64,000 nucleotides of DNA from Cerrena zonata (GCA_038087015.1 JASBNA010000048.1:124001-188000); one strand, 5' to 3'; positions 1 through 13,300 are shown, numbered from the stretch's first letter. The notes: generated by a model not told the origin, from the sequence alone. Program-made: numbers and translations.

Positions 1-31
1 GGAGGAAACCGCCCCTATATCATTTACTACA

Positions 32-1328
32 ATGAGTCTCCAAAAAGTTTCCTCGAACAAGACCTTCGGTGGTGAGCTAATCAAATACAAATTCAAGGCG
101 CGTGTTTCATTTTCGCCAATCTGCTGCTATGATCTCATGCGACGCTTCATGTCAAATAGTCTGAGGTGCTGGGCGGGCTTGATGCGAACTTCAACCTCTT
201 CTTGCCTCCAAGTGCACAGAAAGGAAAGGTCCCGATCTTGACATATCTTTCTGGATTGACTTGTACGGAGGATAATGCGTAAGTTGTCTTGAGCATGACC
301 GAATAACGTATTCTTAGCAATCTTTTAGAGCTCAGAAGGGTAGCTTCTTGGGACCTGCAGCGCAGGAAGGCATTGCTATCCTCTTCCCCGACACATCTCC
401 TCGAGGGGCAGGGATCGAAGGCGAAAGTGATTCTTGGGATTTCGGTCTTGGTATGTAGAATAAATCTTTTCTCTTGCGCTAATTGCCAATACACTGTTCA
501 AAGCTGCTGGATTCTACGTCGATGCAACAAACCCCAAATGGTCCAAGCACTATAATATGCTCTCCCATGTTACTGTAGAGCTACCCTCTGTACTCACAGC
601 AGCTGACTTACCTATCGTGCGTGACCTCTTCCGCCGGCTCTCCGCCGTTCACACATACATGATCAGTTAACCAAAGGATTATCCTTTCTGCCGTTCAATG
701 TTTAGGATTTTACTCGTCAATCCATCTTTGGACATTCCATGGGAGGTCATGGTGCTCTGACACTCTACCTCAGCTCATTACACCAAGGCGTAAAGCAATA
801 TCGCTCTGTTTCGGCGTTCGCACCTATCTCGAACCCAATCAACTGCCCTTGGGGTCAGAAGGCATTTGGTGGCTACCTTAAAGATGGTATCGAAGAGGCG
901 AAAGAAAAATACGATGCTACCGAGCTCATCAAAAGAGCCAAATTCCCCGTTAACATTCTAGTCGACTACGTGAGCATAATTCACTTTTACAAACGCACAA
1001 AACACTCACTTCTTTTTGATATTATAGGGTACTGGGGACAACTTCTACATCCAGGGACAGCTTCTTCCAGAAAACTTTTTGAAGGCAGCTCGAGACAACG
1101 GTTACGATGAAGTGCAAGTTCGCGTTCGCAGCCAAGAAGGATATGATCACAGTTACTACTTCGTAAGTGATAGCATATTATGTTAGACTCGCTAGATAAT
1201 GACATGATATATCAGATATCTACATTCGGAGCTGATCACATTCACTGTAAGTCAACCTTCTGATTGAGACGTTCACACAAAGTTAATATTATGTTTTCAA
1301 AGTCCACGCCAATTTCCTCAAGGCTTAA
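32..1328 (+). CDS. S-formylglutathione hydrolase (esterase D type)
   Basis: Serine hydrolase that splits S-formylglutathione into glutathione and formate, the last step of glutathione-dependent formaldehyde detoxification in the cytosol. The ATG at 32 opens with [20 protein letters not shown], a classic N-terminus of the family. Later exons give [13 protein letters not shown] and the nucleophile elbow [11 protein letters not shown] (exon starting near 715). The C-terminal exons give EGYDHSYYF with the catalytic His, and the end IHFHANFLKA then TAA. At least five short introns interrupt it. All expected blocks are present, so it looks intact and near the usual length of about 280 residues. It is convergent with the kinase gene that follows, with about 150 bp between stops. 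Confidence 0.93.
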
Positions 1329-1482
1329 CCAATTGCAGCGAAATGAACACATCAAGTATTGAGAGAGAGAAGTATGGGGACAATGTACAATACATGCATC
1401 TGGAATTATTGCGGAACGAAAGAGATTCTTCACAGTCCGAAGATCGACAGTAGCGTGATGGAGTAGAAGAACAATCCGACTG

Positions 1483-3536
1483 TTACCTGGTCATTCTCTT
1501 CTGGTAAGCTGCGGTGAGCTCATTCAGATCGCCTCGGATCCATTCGCTATCCAGTGCATCGTACACAGTGGCTCGGTCTTGAGGGTTAGGAGAGAGGAGC
1601 CAATCACATACGCGTTGGGCTACAAGCGGTATTGACCTGTTTTAACGCCCACAAAGGATGAGTACGATTGTTCAAGTTACTTACCTTCGGTATGGATTCC
1701 CATATGTGCCCGGAATACTCAACGTCTCCCTCGATGATTCTTCTCTTCACGATATCATCGTTTTGCGCCGAGCTAAGCCAATACTGAGATTCGACGGCAT
1801 GACTCTTGAATACAGGAGCACTAGGCCAATCAGAGTCTTCGGGAACGACGCCGTAGTCGAAAGGATGCCGCCCGCTTCAAAGTTACGTAGACCATCAGTT
1901 TTTGAGTACTCCTAGCAGACCATAGACACCAGTATGTGAGGAACATACGCGAGCATAAGGAACATGACGACGCCAGCACTCCAGCAATCAGAAGGGATTC
2001 CGACATAACCCATGTATTTATTGTCCAACGCAAGGATTCCTTCGGGCGGGAGATAAGGCACGGTACCACAGACGTTAAGAGTTTCTTCGTGAGACGAAGG
2101 TCGGGCTAGTCCAAAGTCAGCAATTTGGATACGAGGGTATGGCCCAGGCGAGTAAAGCAGGATGTTTTCAGGCTATCAATGGTTAGGAGTTAGTGGAGTT
2201 TCACAAAGCATTGGGGTAACTTTACTTTGAGGTCTGGGAAGGCTATGTAGCCATTAGTTCACATTTGATGGCAAGAAAACATACCTCGATGCGCAATCGA
2301 CCTGCTGTGCAAATATTCTAGGGCCTGGAAGAGTTGATACATGATATATTGCGCTTCTCCTTCGCATAGGCGATAGTTTTTATCTTCGTAGTGGGCGACG
2401 TAGGAGAAAAGATCTCCGCCCGTACAAAGCTCGAGAAATATGTGCCTATATGCATGTCATTAGTGCAGCGACAATATAAGAGGAAAGTTAAGGCACAAAT
2501 GCGTGTTATCCGACACGACATCGTATACTCTGTTGATGTTAGGCTATTTTTTCAGGTTAGTGTAAATACGTAAAGAGATGTTGAAATCCTTGCATGATTC
2601 AGAGCACCTAGTATCTTGACTTCCTTCATAATGGTGTTTCTAGTATCATTTTTCTTACGTTTGATTGTCTTACAAGCAACTTGTTTATGTGCAGACTGCG
2701 ATGTATCCATGGCAAGTCGAACAGTGGCGAAGGATCCACTTCCGAGTGCATGAGAGGTGACAAGCCAACTTCCCAAGTACTACGAAATGTACTCCGATTC
2801 AGGTTAGCTTCAAGAACATTTAAAAACTGTATACGCACTTGGTTCGAGACTGGTGTCGGATCAAAGACGACTGACTTATCCTTGGAAGAAAAATGACGTG
2901 TATGTATGCATGTGAACTCTGTGAATAGTAATAAGATTAGTGAGCTTCAGTTTCACAGGCTTGATATTACTTTGGGAGGACGGAAGAGCCAGTGTGTCCC
3001 CATCCATAACGATGACTGACGTTCCGCGAATCCAGTGGTTATTCAGATATATCCCATTACTGGAAAGATCCTGTATGTATAGCCATTAGCACGTGAATGA
3101 ATGAGTGGTGGCAGTCTCTACTTACTTGACATGAGACTATAACGCCTCCGTTGCTAGATTGCACTCTGTAGGGAATTGACTATATGCGCACGAAAGAGTA
3201 GCAAAATGTTTACGCACGCATGTATCTTGCAATGCACACTCGAGACTACAGGATCTGATACCACGTAGGAGCTGTGTTTTTATAAGGAATACAACTAGTT
3301 TGTTATTAGAGTGAACGACATACCATGCCGATGGATTCCTGCCTATGATTAACGGTCTAGCATAACTTAGCAGGAGTACTGCGAAAGCGGGAATAGAAGT
3401 TGAGATAAATTGATACTTCTCAGAGTCCTAATAGTCTACCTTCTTTCTGTCCACGTTTGTTTTTCGTCATTAATCTTGCACATACGTCTTTGGGAACGGC
3501 GGGAAACTCCGACGATGAGCTACTGGTCGAGACCAT
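1483..3536 (-). CDS. FHA-domain Ser/Thr kinase, Chk2/Cds1/Rad53-like
   Basis: Probable DNA-damage or replication checkpoint kinase. Reading the minus strand, the N-terminal exons give an FHA domain: PLIIGRNPSA near 3350, then DLSSNGIYLN and GTSVIVMDGD near 3000-3070. The kinase domain follows, with Gly loop LGSGSFATVRLA, catalytic Lys in VACKTIK, HRDLKPENILL split by two introns near 2165-2300, DFGLARP near 2105 and CGTVPYLPPE. It ends at RVCDWLLSPNPQDRATVYDA and about 25 further residues. A single FHA followed by a kinase with little C-terminal extension fits Chk2/Cds1; a Dun1-like role cannot be excluded. The proposed start (MVSTSSSSSEFPAVPKD, spliced to the FHA exon) is inferred from splice signals and is the least certain part. 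Confidence 0.8.
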
Positions 3537-3864
3537 ATTGTATTGGGCTGGGGAAATGTCTGGGATGACAGTGAGTCCCAGAGACTATGTAGAGTTGCAG
3601 GGATGTGGATGTGGAGGAAGACGCGGTAAGCAAGTTACTCGAGAGAACTACATGGTAAGTCGCTCTCGTGAATTTGAAACTCCGACAGGCGTCACATGAC
3701 CGCGATTCATTAGTGGGATTGGAAACACTTCTAGGCGTCGATGACAAGCTGTTTGAAAGCAAAAAGTACTTTGGAATTCGACTTCTGTAACTGAATACAT
3801 AAGTAATCTAGCGATACATAATAGTGAGGCAAGGTACAGTCCAAAACACAAATCAAACCACAAA
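3537..3864. other. Intergenic, kinase 5' end / LSG1 3' end
   Basis: About 330 bp with no coding sequence I can support. It should hold the promoter of the kinase gene and the 3' untranslated region of LSG1. Short open frames here are not conserved-looking. Confidence 0.5.
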
Positions 3865-6353
3865 CTAATCGTAACCCTTTCCACTCCTTTGCTTTACCCG
3901 TTTCATCTTCTTATGATGTTTCTTCCCGGCACCGAAATCAGCCGCGTTCGCCAGGACTGAAGCAATACGAGCCCTACGGCCAGTGAGCGGGGTGCCGTCA
4001 TCTGCAACAGAGTTTTGATGCGGGTAGAGTTTTGCTCTTGTGAACTCCTGGCCGTTCTGTCCGGATCGTTGCATGGTGGGTTTTGACGCAAGAGTAGAGT
4101 TATTCGTGAAGAATTCTTGGTCAACTCGAGTTGATTTTTGGCCAGACGGGGGTGCGCCAGTGGCATTAGCATTCGCCTGCGGATTAAGTGTAACGAAAGT
4201 ATCGGCACCCTTGACAACGCGGGTGATAGGAGCACGCTTCTTCCCGAATGCACGCTTCATAGCGGTCTCGCGAGTTTGTGCATTGAAATCGTCCTCTGAA
4301 ATCTCTGGAGGTGGGTGACAGTATAGCAACTTGGCATTTACGTAGTCCTTGAGGATAAATCGCGCGGCTCGAGCTTCGTCGGGATTTCCTTGACCAGAAC
4401 GAGTGAAACCTCTCCCAACTGAGAACGAACGTAACGATAAGCACAGACCATATCAAGCTACAAAGTGGAGTTTTGTTTACCTGCATATGTGATCAAAAGA
4501 TCCTCTCCTGTGATATTTCCGTCTCCACCGTCGTCCGCGGTTTTGGTCCGTATCGACAAACCATAGATGGCTTCCAACACTTCCTTTGGTATTCTTTTCA
4601 CGACCAATGAAGTTGGACCAGTGTGTTCGCGCAATTGATCGATAGGCAATACACCATCACAAACTAAGTCTGCGCGCGTTGTGGCGAACTGAGGAAATAC
4701 CAGACCTGGACAATCGCAAAGGACTAGTGTGGGCGAGAGTTGTATGGTCTGGAAATGCTTCGTCTTTCCCGGTGTCGACGAGACACTGACTTTCTTTTCG
4801 CCGATCAAGGAGTTGATGGTACTGGATTTACCAACATTAGGATAACCAACCAGACCCACAACTAGTTTAGTTGGAGGTTTTCCGGAGGAATCAGTAAAGG
4901 CTATAATGTTGTACGCATTTAGTGTCAACAAAGGAATTTAGACTGCACATCGAGACTCACCCGAGAGGTCCGGGGCAGTTTTCAGGAACAAATCCTCCAA
5001 TTCGAGTACGGAAAGAACACGAGCTCTAGGGTCTTTTCCATCAGGGGTATCCTCTTCGGTTGAAAAATAATGACTAAAATCTGATTCGTCGAGCATATCA
5101 TCGTCATCTGCTTCCTCGAAGTGATCTTCATCTCCATGATCCTCGTCCGACGATTCTGAGGCGTTGTTGAGATTTTCTGCTTCTTTCACTTCTTGTTCTT
5201 GTTCTTGTTCTTCCTCCTCTTCCTCCTCTTCCTCCTCTTCCTCCTCTGTCTCTTCCTCGTCGTGAGGTTGGCCCTGAGCGAGTGCTTCGGCGGCCAACTG
5301 TTCTCGTCTCGCTTCCTGTAAAGCCGCCGCGTTTGCAGCAGAGAAGAAAGCATACTGTATACCTTGTTTATCGAAGTAATCCGCCCACTGTCGTCTAGAG
5401 AAACATCAGTATAGGTTAGTTGCAAAGAAAGAGGCGAAAAATGTACCTTTGCTTCGCAGTAAGCAAATCTGCCTTATTGATGAGCAGCAAGCTCCTCCGC
5501 TTTCCCTTACCAGTCCCTTGTTCACCTTCCGCTCCTTCCACATCTTGGACGTAAGCATCCAAATCCTCACATCGAAATCGGAGGGGGTTTCGTGCGTCGA
5601 CAATTTGTACAACCAGATGCGATCGCTCTATAACACGCCACAATTGTCGCCAAACTTCGATGTTGCGTTCGAACGGAGTGAGAAGGAAGTTTTCCTGTTC
5701 CTGTAGTCTTTTTGTGTTCAGGGTAAAGATCAAATTTCGACTCAAATCAAAGGCTCACTGTGCTAGACCCCTTCTCCATTCCAAAAATGCATCCTTCTCC
5801 TGTCGATCCAATTCTAGAGTAGTCATCGTTTTTGTCCACGCTGGCCTTCTTGGAACTTGTAGACGTTGTTTATTCTCGCTGTGTTTTTTGAGAGTATTTT
5901 GCTCTTCTTCCTCAGAGAGAAGATATGGATTTTGTTGCGTTCCCGATGGTGCACTGATGATTTTGACATTGCGACGTTCTACACACGATAGGTTATATGC
6001 CATGAGAGTCATGAGCAACATAATTGAATTGAAAATAAAATACCTGCTGTGAATTGTGTACCAGCTAAAGTAGCGGTACTGAGGAATTCATCCAAGTCCC
6101 TTTCCTGTGTAACAGACTTGAGCTGGGTAGTCCTGTCGACATCGGTGGTGTACTAATTCCCAGGCTCAGAGTGCATATCAGGAGGATTTTGTAAGAGCGT
6201 ACCATTCCAGACTCATGTGCGATCCTGGCATCTTTGACTTTCCTATTTATGATAGCTCGTCCGAGTCCACTCGGGTTCTGATTCTTGCCTTTAGGAGGTG
6301 GCTTGTGGAATAGTAAGTACGAATGAGATTGTAACAATCTTGAAGCATACCAT
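3865..6353 (-). CDS. LSG1: Large-subunit GTPase 1 (circularly permuted GTPase)
   Basis: Cytoplasmic GTPase that acts late in 60S ribosome maturation, releasing the export adaptor Nmd3. The N-terminus reads PPPKGKNQNPSGLGRAII and DARIAHESGM, typical of LSG1. The permuted G motifs run in the order G4 (INKADLL near 5465), G1 (GYPNVGKSSTINSLIG near 4800-4845), G2/G3 (STPGKTKHFQT, then DCPGLVFP near 4700). The conserved block FERNIEVWRQLWRVIERS lies near 5640-5670. Between G4 and G1 is an unusually long acidic run, almost pure Glu, at 5195-5250. The C-terminus is basic (GAGKKHHKKMKRVKQRSGK). The likely first exon codes for only the Met: ATG at 6353 is directly followed by a 5' splice site, then the PPPKGK exon. 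A start at 6337 is the alternative. Confidence 0.93.
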
Positions 6354-6702
6354 TTGAATATAAAACTATTGTGATGATACAGAGATGAGGCTAAGGATGG
6401 AATGAGTGCTACTAGCTAGTACAGTTAGTCTGAGATGACCAAGATCTTTCACTTCAGGATTGCTCGCTCGATCTTGCCGATCGGCGATCTTATCTGCTCA
6501 GTCAGCTTCGATCACTTCACACGCATGAGCATATTTGGCAAGTGTAGTAAATCGACATTTTGGGACAGAGGTAAGAATATTGAGATACATCGTAAACATA
6601 CTACAAAGTTCTCTCAAAACATGTATCCTGGATCTTACGGGAGGTTTGGTTGGACTGTTTCATATGTTTTAGCTCGAGAACGCTTTGTAGATATTTATCA
6701 GA
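6354..6702. other. Intergenic, LSG1 promoter / GH5 3' side
   Basis: About 350 bp without a supported gene. It contains the LSG1 promoter and the GH5 3' untranslated region. A 104-codon plus-strand open frame overlaps it, but it is antisense and shows no family features. Confidence 0.4.
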
Positions 6703-8516
6703 TCACGTACTGGCATCGGTCCAGAGGGGTTGATCCTGGTTGCCGTTAGGCGTAAGAGTGAGGACATAGGTAGTGTCGAAGGCACCAGCAGACCAGCTAA
6801 TGTCATAGGTTATTATGAGAGTATGAGATCACATTACTTCATTACTTACGCGGAGAATCCAGCGAGAGTTGGGTAGTTGCTCTTCACGAAAGAAAGCTCA
6901 GAGAGCAACCTATTTGCAGAGAAACGATCAGTTCAAAGAAAAATAAGAAAGCTTTTTGTACTAACATAGATTCGCAGCTTGCGGTGTTACCTCCACCAGT
7001 CTCACTGAGGATGGCTTGACGGTTGCCATTGGCCTTCAAGAAGGTCACGAGGGTTTGAAGGACTTGTACATTATCCTGTCATGTCGATCATAAGCTTTAG
7101 TGAGTGAATTGAGGGCATGTATCACGTACAGTAACACAGTCAGCATGGGTACCACTGTTGTCACTGTCTAGGTATTTGTGAACTGTACAATACGAGCACG
7201 TCAGGGGTAGTTCAATCTGAGAATACGATTGACGCACCATCAAAGATGAGCTTGCTGGTTCCACCAAGAGGATCTGTAACCTTGACGAGGAGAGGACCGG
7301 CTTCGGTAGGGAAAGCCTCGGCTGAAGACCAGCTACTACCAGGAAGAAGCAAGAAGTTGGTCGCGCCTGCGGCACGGATGGCATTGACGGTGTTCTGAAC
7401 TGTATCAACCCAGGTAGAAACGGAGGGGATATCGTGAGGCTCGTTCATGATACCTATAATATGTTATTGCAAAAACATCTTGAGAATGACTTCTCGTGCT
7501 CACCGAAGATGACACGCTCATTGGAGCCATACTTCTGTGCAAGTTGTGTCCAAATACTAGCGAACTGGTCGTTGGTAGGACCTCCTTGAGAGATGATACC
7601 ACCATTCCAGCGAGCGTAGTTGTGCTATATATGACATTGCGATGAATATTTTTATTACGTGAAGGTAAAAATGCACCCACCAAATCGATTATAACAAAGA
7701 CGTTGGGTCCAGAGGACAACGCAGATTGAACAGTAGCGTCATAGCGCTGGAGGAATGTAGAGTCGATGGTTCCTCCCACTTGAGGGGTCATCAATTGCCA
7801 TGCTACAACAGAAGCTCTGATTGAACAAGAAGTAAGGCCACATTGAATCGAAACGTACCAAACGCTAGAATCATCGTAAGCCAATGATAAACTGGTATTA
7901 CGACTGTCTCAGAACTTACGAATTCGGAAAAGGTTAGCACCCTGGCCGGCGAAGTGGGTGAACTGAGAAGTAGGTGGGTCAGCCGGAGGACCTTTGAATG
8001 ATCCATCAGTGGCCTAAATGATGATCTATGTGAGTGGATAATTGAGATTTCAGTAAAAGTGAAACCACGTACAACACTGAAGTCGTATCCTGCAGTGTTT
8101 ACACCACCAAGCTGCGGCAAAGCACCAGCGGGTGCAGCGGTCGGGCCAGATGGGGCAGAAGGGAGAGTTGTTGATGGAGCTGCAGCACCAGGGACACATT
8201 GAGAGTAATCTTTACTATCTCGTCAGCCAGAAAAACGAGCTTGAAACCTATACGTGACATACAGTCGTTAAGCTTTGTGCAGACTGAACCAGAGGCACAG
8301 CTTGTGGGTCCACCTAGACATACGATGGTCAGTCAATGGTGTAAATGATGCTGGGAGTTAGACATACTCCAACCAACACCACCACACTGTCCCCATTGCT
8401 AGATACCAATTAATTAATCAGGAGGACGATGGACAGAGCGGAGGACGATACTCACAGTTTGCTGAGCAAACGCAACAGAGAGAGCTGCTAGTACGACAGT
8501 GGCGAGTTTCAACATG
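6703..8516 (-). CDS. GH5 endoglucanase with N-terminal CBM1
   Basis: Secreted cellulase cutting internal beta-1,4-glucan bonds. The protein starts with a signal peptide (MLKLATVVLAALSVAFA, then QQT). A fungal cellulose-binding CBM1 follows, spread over several small exons: QWGQCGGVGW, GPTSCASGSVCTKLND, YYSQCVPG. A Pro/Ser/Ala linker leads to a GH5 catalytic domain (GVNTAGYDFSV, NLFRIPFAWQLM). The acid/base Glu is in GIMNEPHD near 7445 and the nucleophile Glu in ILSETGGG near 7005. The end reads NGNQDQPLWTDAST. Around ten introns are visible. Domain order and length match basidiomycete Cel5A-type enzymes. It is transcribed divergently from the LYR gene across 551 bp. Confidence 0.93.
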
Positions 8517-9067
8517 TTTGTCAGGAATGTACTGGATCAAGGGTGACCTGTCCCTCTCATCGTGGTAGAGGTCGCATTTTATAGGTTCAAAGCTAGTGGG
8601 AAGTCGGTTGCTATCACAGAAGGTAGTACTAGCGGAACCGGCAAATCCGCGGAAAACACTCGCTCAGCTTGGAGAAGAATCTGCACCAAGTCATGTCGTC
8701 ATTGGAAATGGAGGTCTGTTATTAATACATCAGTTATGAGCTGAACTATGTCTGTATCCAACTTTAATAGTTGTTTCTGGAGGAAGTGTGCAAAAGGATT
8801 AGTTGGAGTAATGAAAGAGAGGCACAAAGTTCAAAATTACGTGCCAGACTATACATAACATAAGTTATGATACGGCCTGTTCGGTCACAGTTATTAAACA
8901 GATACCCATGTCACATAAAAGAGTATGTTACTATTCCTTGGAAGAAGTGCTGTTGTAACCACTTCGATCAGTGGACGCGATCACATGGTTGGGGTAAGAC
9001 CGAGTTCACCTAGCTTCACACGGCTTCTTCACTGTCACCACCGACTCTTCTACTAGAGCAGCTCTAT
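8517..9067. promoter_or_regulatory. Divergent promoter region between GH5 and LYR genes
   Basis: A 551-bp intergenic stretch between two divergently transcribed genes, so it must hold both promoters. I see no clear TATA box or repeat that assigns sites to either gene. No open frame here is convincing. Confidence 0.5.
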
Positions 9068-10324
9068 ATGTCATTTGTGTCTAAGGTTCCCCAAGCTGTT
9101 ATTGACGGGCTTCAAAGGTCCTTTGAAAGACAGATCGACATTCTTCCAACTGAATATCTTCGGTAAGTCACATCACATGTATAAAATCGCCATCTTTTAT
9201 GCCAAATTCGTAGGCAATTCTTCCGAATTAAAATCGGGGATGATATCCGAGCCTTAGAAACGGCACCTCCGAAACGAGGATTACAGCAGACGAAGCTCAA
9301 GAGAGTAAAACAGGTGTGGTTGTTGCATGCTTTGTCATAACTGAGCCTCATCATTGTATAGACTCTACGTATGCTTGAGAACGCAAATGGTGCATGTGCC
9401 GTAAATTACAACAGAATGCTCGAAACTGCTTACGGTCGCAAGGGCAAGATGAAATGGGAACTTCTTACAGTACGTCCGAGCATTCGTCTAGTTGCTGTCA
9501 CGTTTACATTGCTTCGATAGCCTTTGATGCATGACCCCGCAGCCCCACTTCCTGAGCGGATAATCCCCGCTGTGGAAAAATCTCGCCCGCCCACGTATAC
9601 CCCAGAGCTCGCAGCGCTCCATACTAGTTCCCTCTCCCGAACATCTAAAGCATTGACTTCGAAAGCATTACAGGTGCCCCCTACTTTACCTGAACGCGCA
9701 GATCCAAATTCTAAGCTTGCCAGACTTCTGGGTCCTTTTTCCAAGAGGCGAGAAGTCAATATCCACAAACGCTTTTACAAAGAGGAATTGCTCAAGATAC
9801 TACCTCCACTAGAAGTGGTTGCTCTTGAGCAAAATGATTCCCAGGAATCTAGTGCCCATCCCATAAGAGGTACCGGCCTTGAGTTCACTAACGTGTTCGA
9901 GGATATCGAAGCTATCTCGGGATCACCATGGGTTGTTCCAACAACCCCTCTACGAGGGCGCGAAGCGGGAAATGTATCTCCACCCTCGGTACCTGACGAG
10001 GCTAATCTAGGAATTCGCACCAATCTTCGACAACGATTTGTCCGACGAAGATTTCAACACCTGCTCTCCCAAATACCTATTCTTTCACAGAAGCCTTCGA
10101 AAACGCAATCTAACTCATCCGACAAAGTCCCGATTCGATATGTTGTCACTCGTTCACCTCGTGCGATGCTGAACGATAGGCGAAACAACCCACAACGGTA
10201 CCCTTTAGCAAGCGCAGCGGATATGGCATGGTTTGAATTGGCGGAGAGCGAGAGCCAAAAAAAGAAAACTAAAGGTGGAAAGAAATCGGTACAAAATATA
10301 GACAAGCAAGAATCCAAAGGGTAA
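9068..10324 (+). CDS. LYR-motif (Complex1_LYR-like) protein with long C-terminal extension
   Basis: The ATG at 9068 gives MSFVSKVPQAVIDGLQRSFE. Three short introns join it to QFFRIKIGDDIRALETAPP, TLRMLENANGACAVN and TAYGRKGKMKWELL. This pattern of helices (LxR-type start, FFR, RxLxxLExAN, AYGRxGKxxxELL) is the LYR fold used by mitochondrial Fe-S and respiratory-complex assembly factors. The last exon, 9523-10324, adds about 265 residues. These include PPTYTPELAALHTS, LLGPFSKRREVNIHKRFYKE and a Lys-rich end. Simple LYR proteins are about 100 residues, so the extension is notable; GPFSKRRE looks like a further conserved block. Mitochondrial location is inferred from the family only; no strong presequence is visible. 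Confidence 0.72.
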
Positions 10325-10374
10325 TAAATTATGAACGTTAAAGTCCTCGTCCGCCAACGTTCGGGTAATATGGA

Positions 10375-13300
10375 TCATGTCTCATCCGCGGTGTTCTCGA
10401 GCTCAAGTCCATGTAGCTCGATGAGATACATGTTATAATTACGATCAGTAGCCTGAGCACCACCGCTCTCCCCTGCACTTGGATCGACACCGCATTGTAA
10501 GTCCAGTAGTGTCTTGTACTCATCAAAGCTGAATTCTTGTTTCTTACGAATAGCATCCAATAGATTCTAAAAGCGGATTCAGAATCTTCTAGGAATGGAT
10601 AGAAACAGGACCTACCGGTGGTGTCAGTCGCAATAACGAGTAATATCGCTTTACCCTTTCGAACACGTTGGATTGACTAGCATCTGTCAGCGTCTTGATG
10701 TTCTGTTGCAAGGCTAGGATATTTCGCATCATCTTCTGAACGCCTAGTTCGTTCGCGGTACGGATATATCTCGCATTGGATATGAGCAGCTGCTCCATTA
10801 GATGTCCGACACCTTCGAACACGAACCTATCAAAGATTATGAGGTATATTCTAATGTGAACGGTTAGTGTTTACTCACTGTCTGGCAGCCTCGGGTAGAG
10901 TGGTTGAAGCAAAATCGTCACATTTGCCTATCTCTGCGTTCAGGTCAGTAACGTAGGGATCAGGCTCAGATGCCTCCATGTCAATGCAGTAGTTGCCCTA
11001 TTTAATAGCATATCAACGAATGAGAATATAATCATTCATAGTACAGCCAACCCACTTGACGTAGCGCAAGGTCAAGATGATGTGCTACTCTGCACCGAAT
11101 GTCCACCCGGATCGTGTGGAGGATAACTTCGGAAAGTTGCTCGTATGTTTGGTGCAATGCTTGGAATCGACTATACCAAACGAATTAGATTCTTCCAGTT
11201 GTATTAGAACAAATTCAATACGTACAGTGCCATTGCTGAAGAGAGGGGAAGTTGCAGCTGTTCATCGGGTTGCAGGGGTGTTAGGCTGGGTCGATAGGGT
11301 GTGAATGGTGTCACTGCGCTGACAGGTTCCAACTTCAGAGGGGTGGTGGGGGACAACGCAGATTCGGGAACAGATTTGATAGCGTTCAGTTCAGCTGCAA
11401 ACCAGGTCTAGACCCAACATCGTATCTCAGAAGCCCAGTTAACAAGACGAACACAAGACTTACAACACTGTGGTATAGACTCGCGAGGGTGGCAAGATCT
11501 CGAGTGGAAGCGACCAGCTCTTCTCTGCTTACGGACTTATCGCCCAGGATATTGGCTTCTAGGTTTGTCTCCTGCTGTGAAAGATGTTGTAGCTTCGATG
11601 CCGATGCACGTGCGTTGATTTGTTTCTGTAGCTCGGATAGCAAAGGTACGAGCTCGGATCGTTGTGCCCACTGTGCGGCAAGTGCAACTCGAGGGACGGC
11701 TTCAGGGTCCTCTGAATCTTTGAGTGAGACAAGATCTTGGAACCTATCACTGCATCGTTGATAGAACTGAACAATAACTGTGAGTACTAGTCGAGAGTAG
11801 TTCTCGCGATGGAAGGGCATTGTCCGAAGCATTGCACAGAGGGAGTTGATCAATGCTAATAGTTGTACGCTTGCCTATAAGATCATTAGTGGCTGTGGAC
11901 GACTATTGTGTAGCAAGAAAATACCTTAATTAATGGCTGGCGGGACAATTTGGTTGATGCAGGATCTGGCTGGAATGCATCAGGACCTGTAAGAAGTGTT
12001 AGGAAGTTTGGCGTTATAACGTCTTCAGACACTCGCCTGTAACTGCGTGGTGGAACAAAAGAGACACTTTGTCCTCAAGTTGTGGTAGGTACACTTTCAG
12101 GACGAAATCATCTAACACTACCGTTGTCGCCTGACTTGCTTCATGCCCAGATGGTAATACATCTGATACACGCTCCATAAAAGCCAATGTCGGTTGGAAC
12201 AATAGACTGACATGGAAGGCATCTGGGTGAACCAGTAGACGATGATGCTGTCCCATTCCTAGTAGTCGATCGTCTGAACCAAGCGAAGACAGAGTAGCCT
12301 GAACAGCGTTCTCCGTTGATCCCTGTACCAACCCAGGAACTGTGTCTCTGAGTGCTTGCGTTAGTTCCTCTTCATGTACTCTCAAAACCTTGTTGGTACG
12401 TTTAAGATCGGTATCGGCAAACCGGAACGCAGACTAAAGGAGGATGAGAACTATCTATATGATGGCGGTCTGACTACACTGACCTTCCCCTTGTCACGAT
12501 TGTACCGTCCCTCTCGGAGGACCTCGTTGATCGAAGAAATGGGGTTTCGACCGGATACTGCTCCTTGTTCCTCGTCCGTGATATAGTCATTCAGTAGTGT
12601 TCGGACCTGTCGTGGTTTGAGGATCGATTTTACTAAATGAGATGCACAATGTAGATGAACATACCTCAGTTTGTACGTGGACCCATACTTCAGACAGCGG
12701 GAATAATGAACCGGGCTTAGCTCCCGTCGAATCTTTGAAGTCTCGCCTCTGTAGCACTATATTAAACCTCAAGTGGCAAGAAGAAAAAAGAGAGATACAG
12801 ACCGATCCTATTCGGTTTGCCACCTCATATACCACTCTCAAGCCTTCCGTTAAAGCGACGAGTTTCGAATACAAAGTCCAAAACAGATCTCTCATGATTT
12901 CTTGATCTAGAGGTTTACTCGATGCCTCTAAGGGCGTTAGTCTGAGCGAGTTTGCACTGGATAGTGCGTTGCTGTTGACTGGGAGAGACATTGATGGTGC
13001 AACAGCAATGCTGACAATACCCGACCCTAGGGCTGTTGTAGGACCTGACGCCGTCAAGAGATAGACATCTTCTATACGGCCAGCCATTGGTCCAGACATC
13101 ATGGATGAAGAAATCATCGAGCCTCTTCTGCCAAATTCTGCGCGTTCGGAGACTTCGTCGATCGTCAGGTCCACAAGCGAATAAATCTCTTGTGGCAATT
13201 TCTGCCCAACCAAGTCTAAAGCCATCCCTAGCTTTCCTAGAATAGCCAAAGATTCCAGCAGAGTTTCAATGTATGTGAAAGAGTCAGCTTCTGGGTTCTG

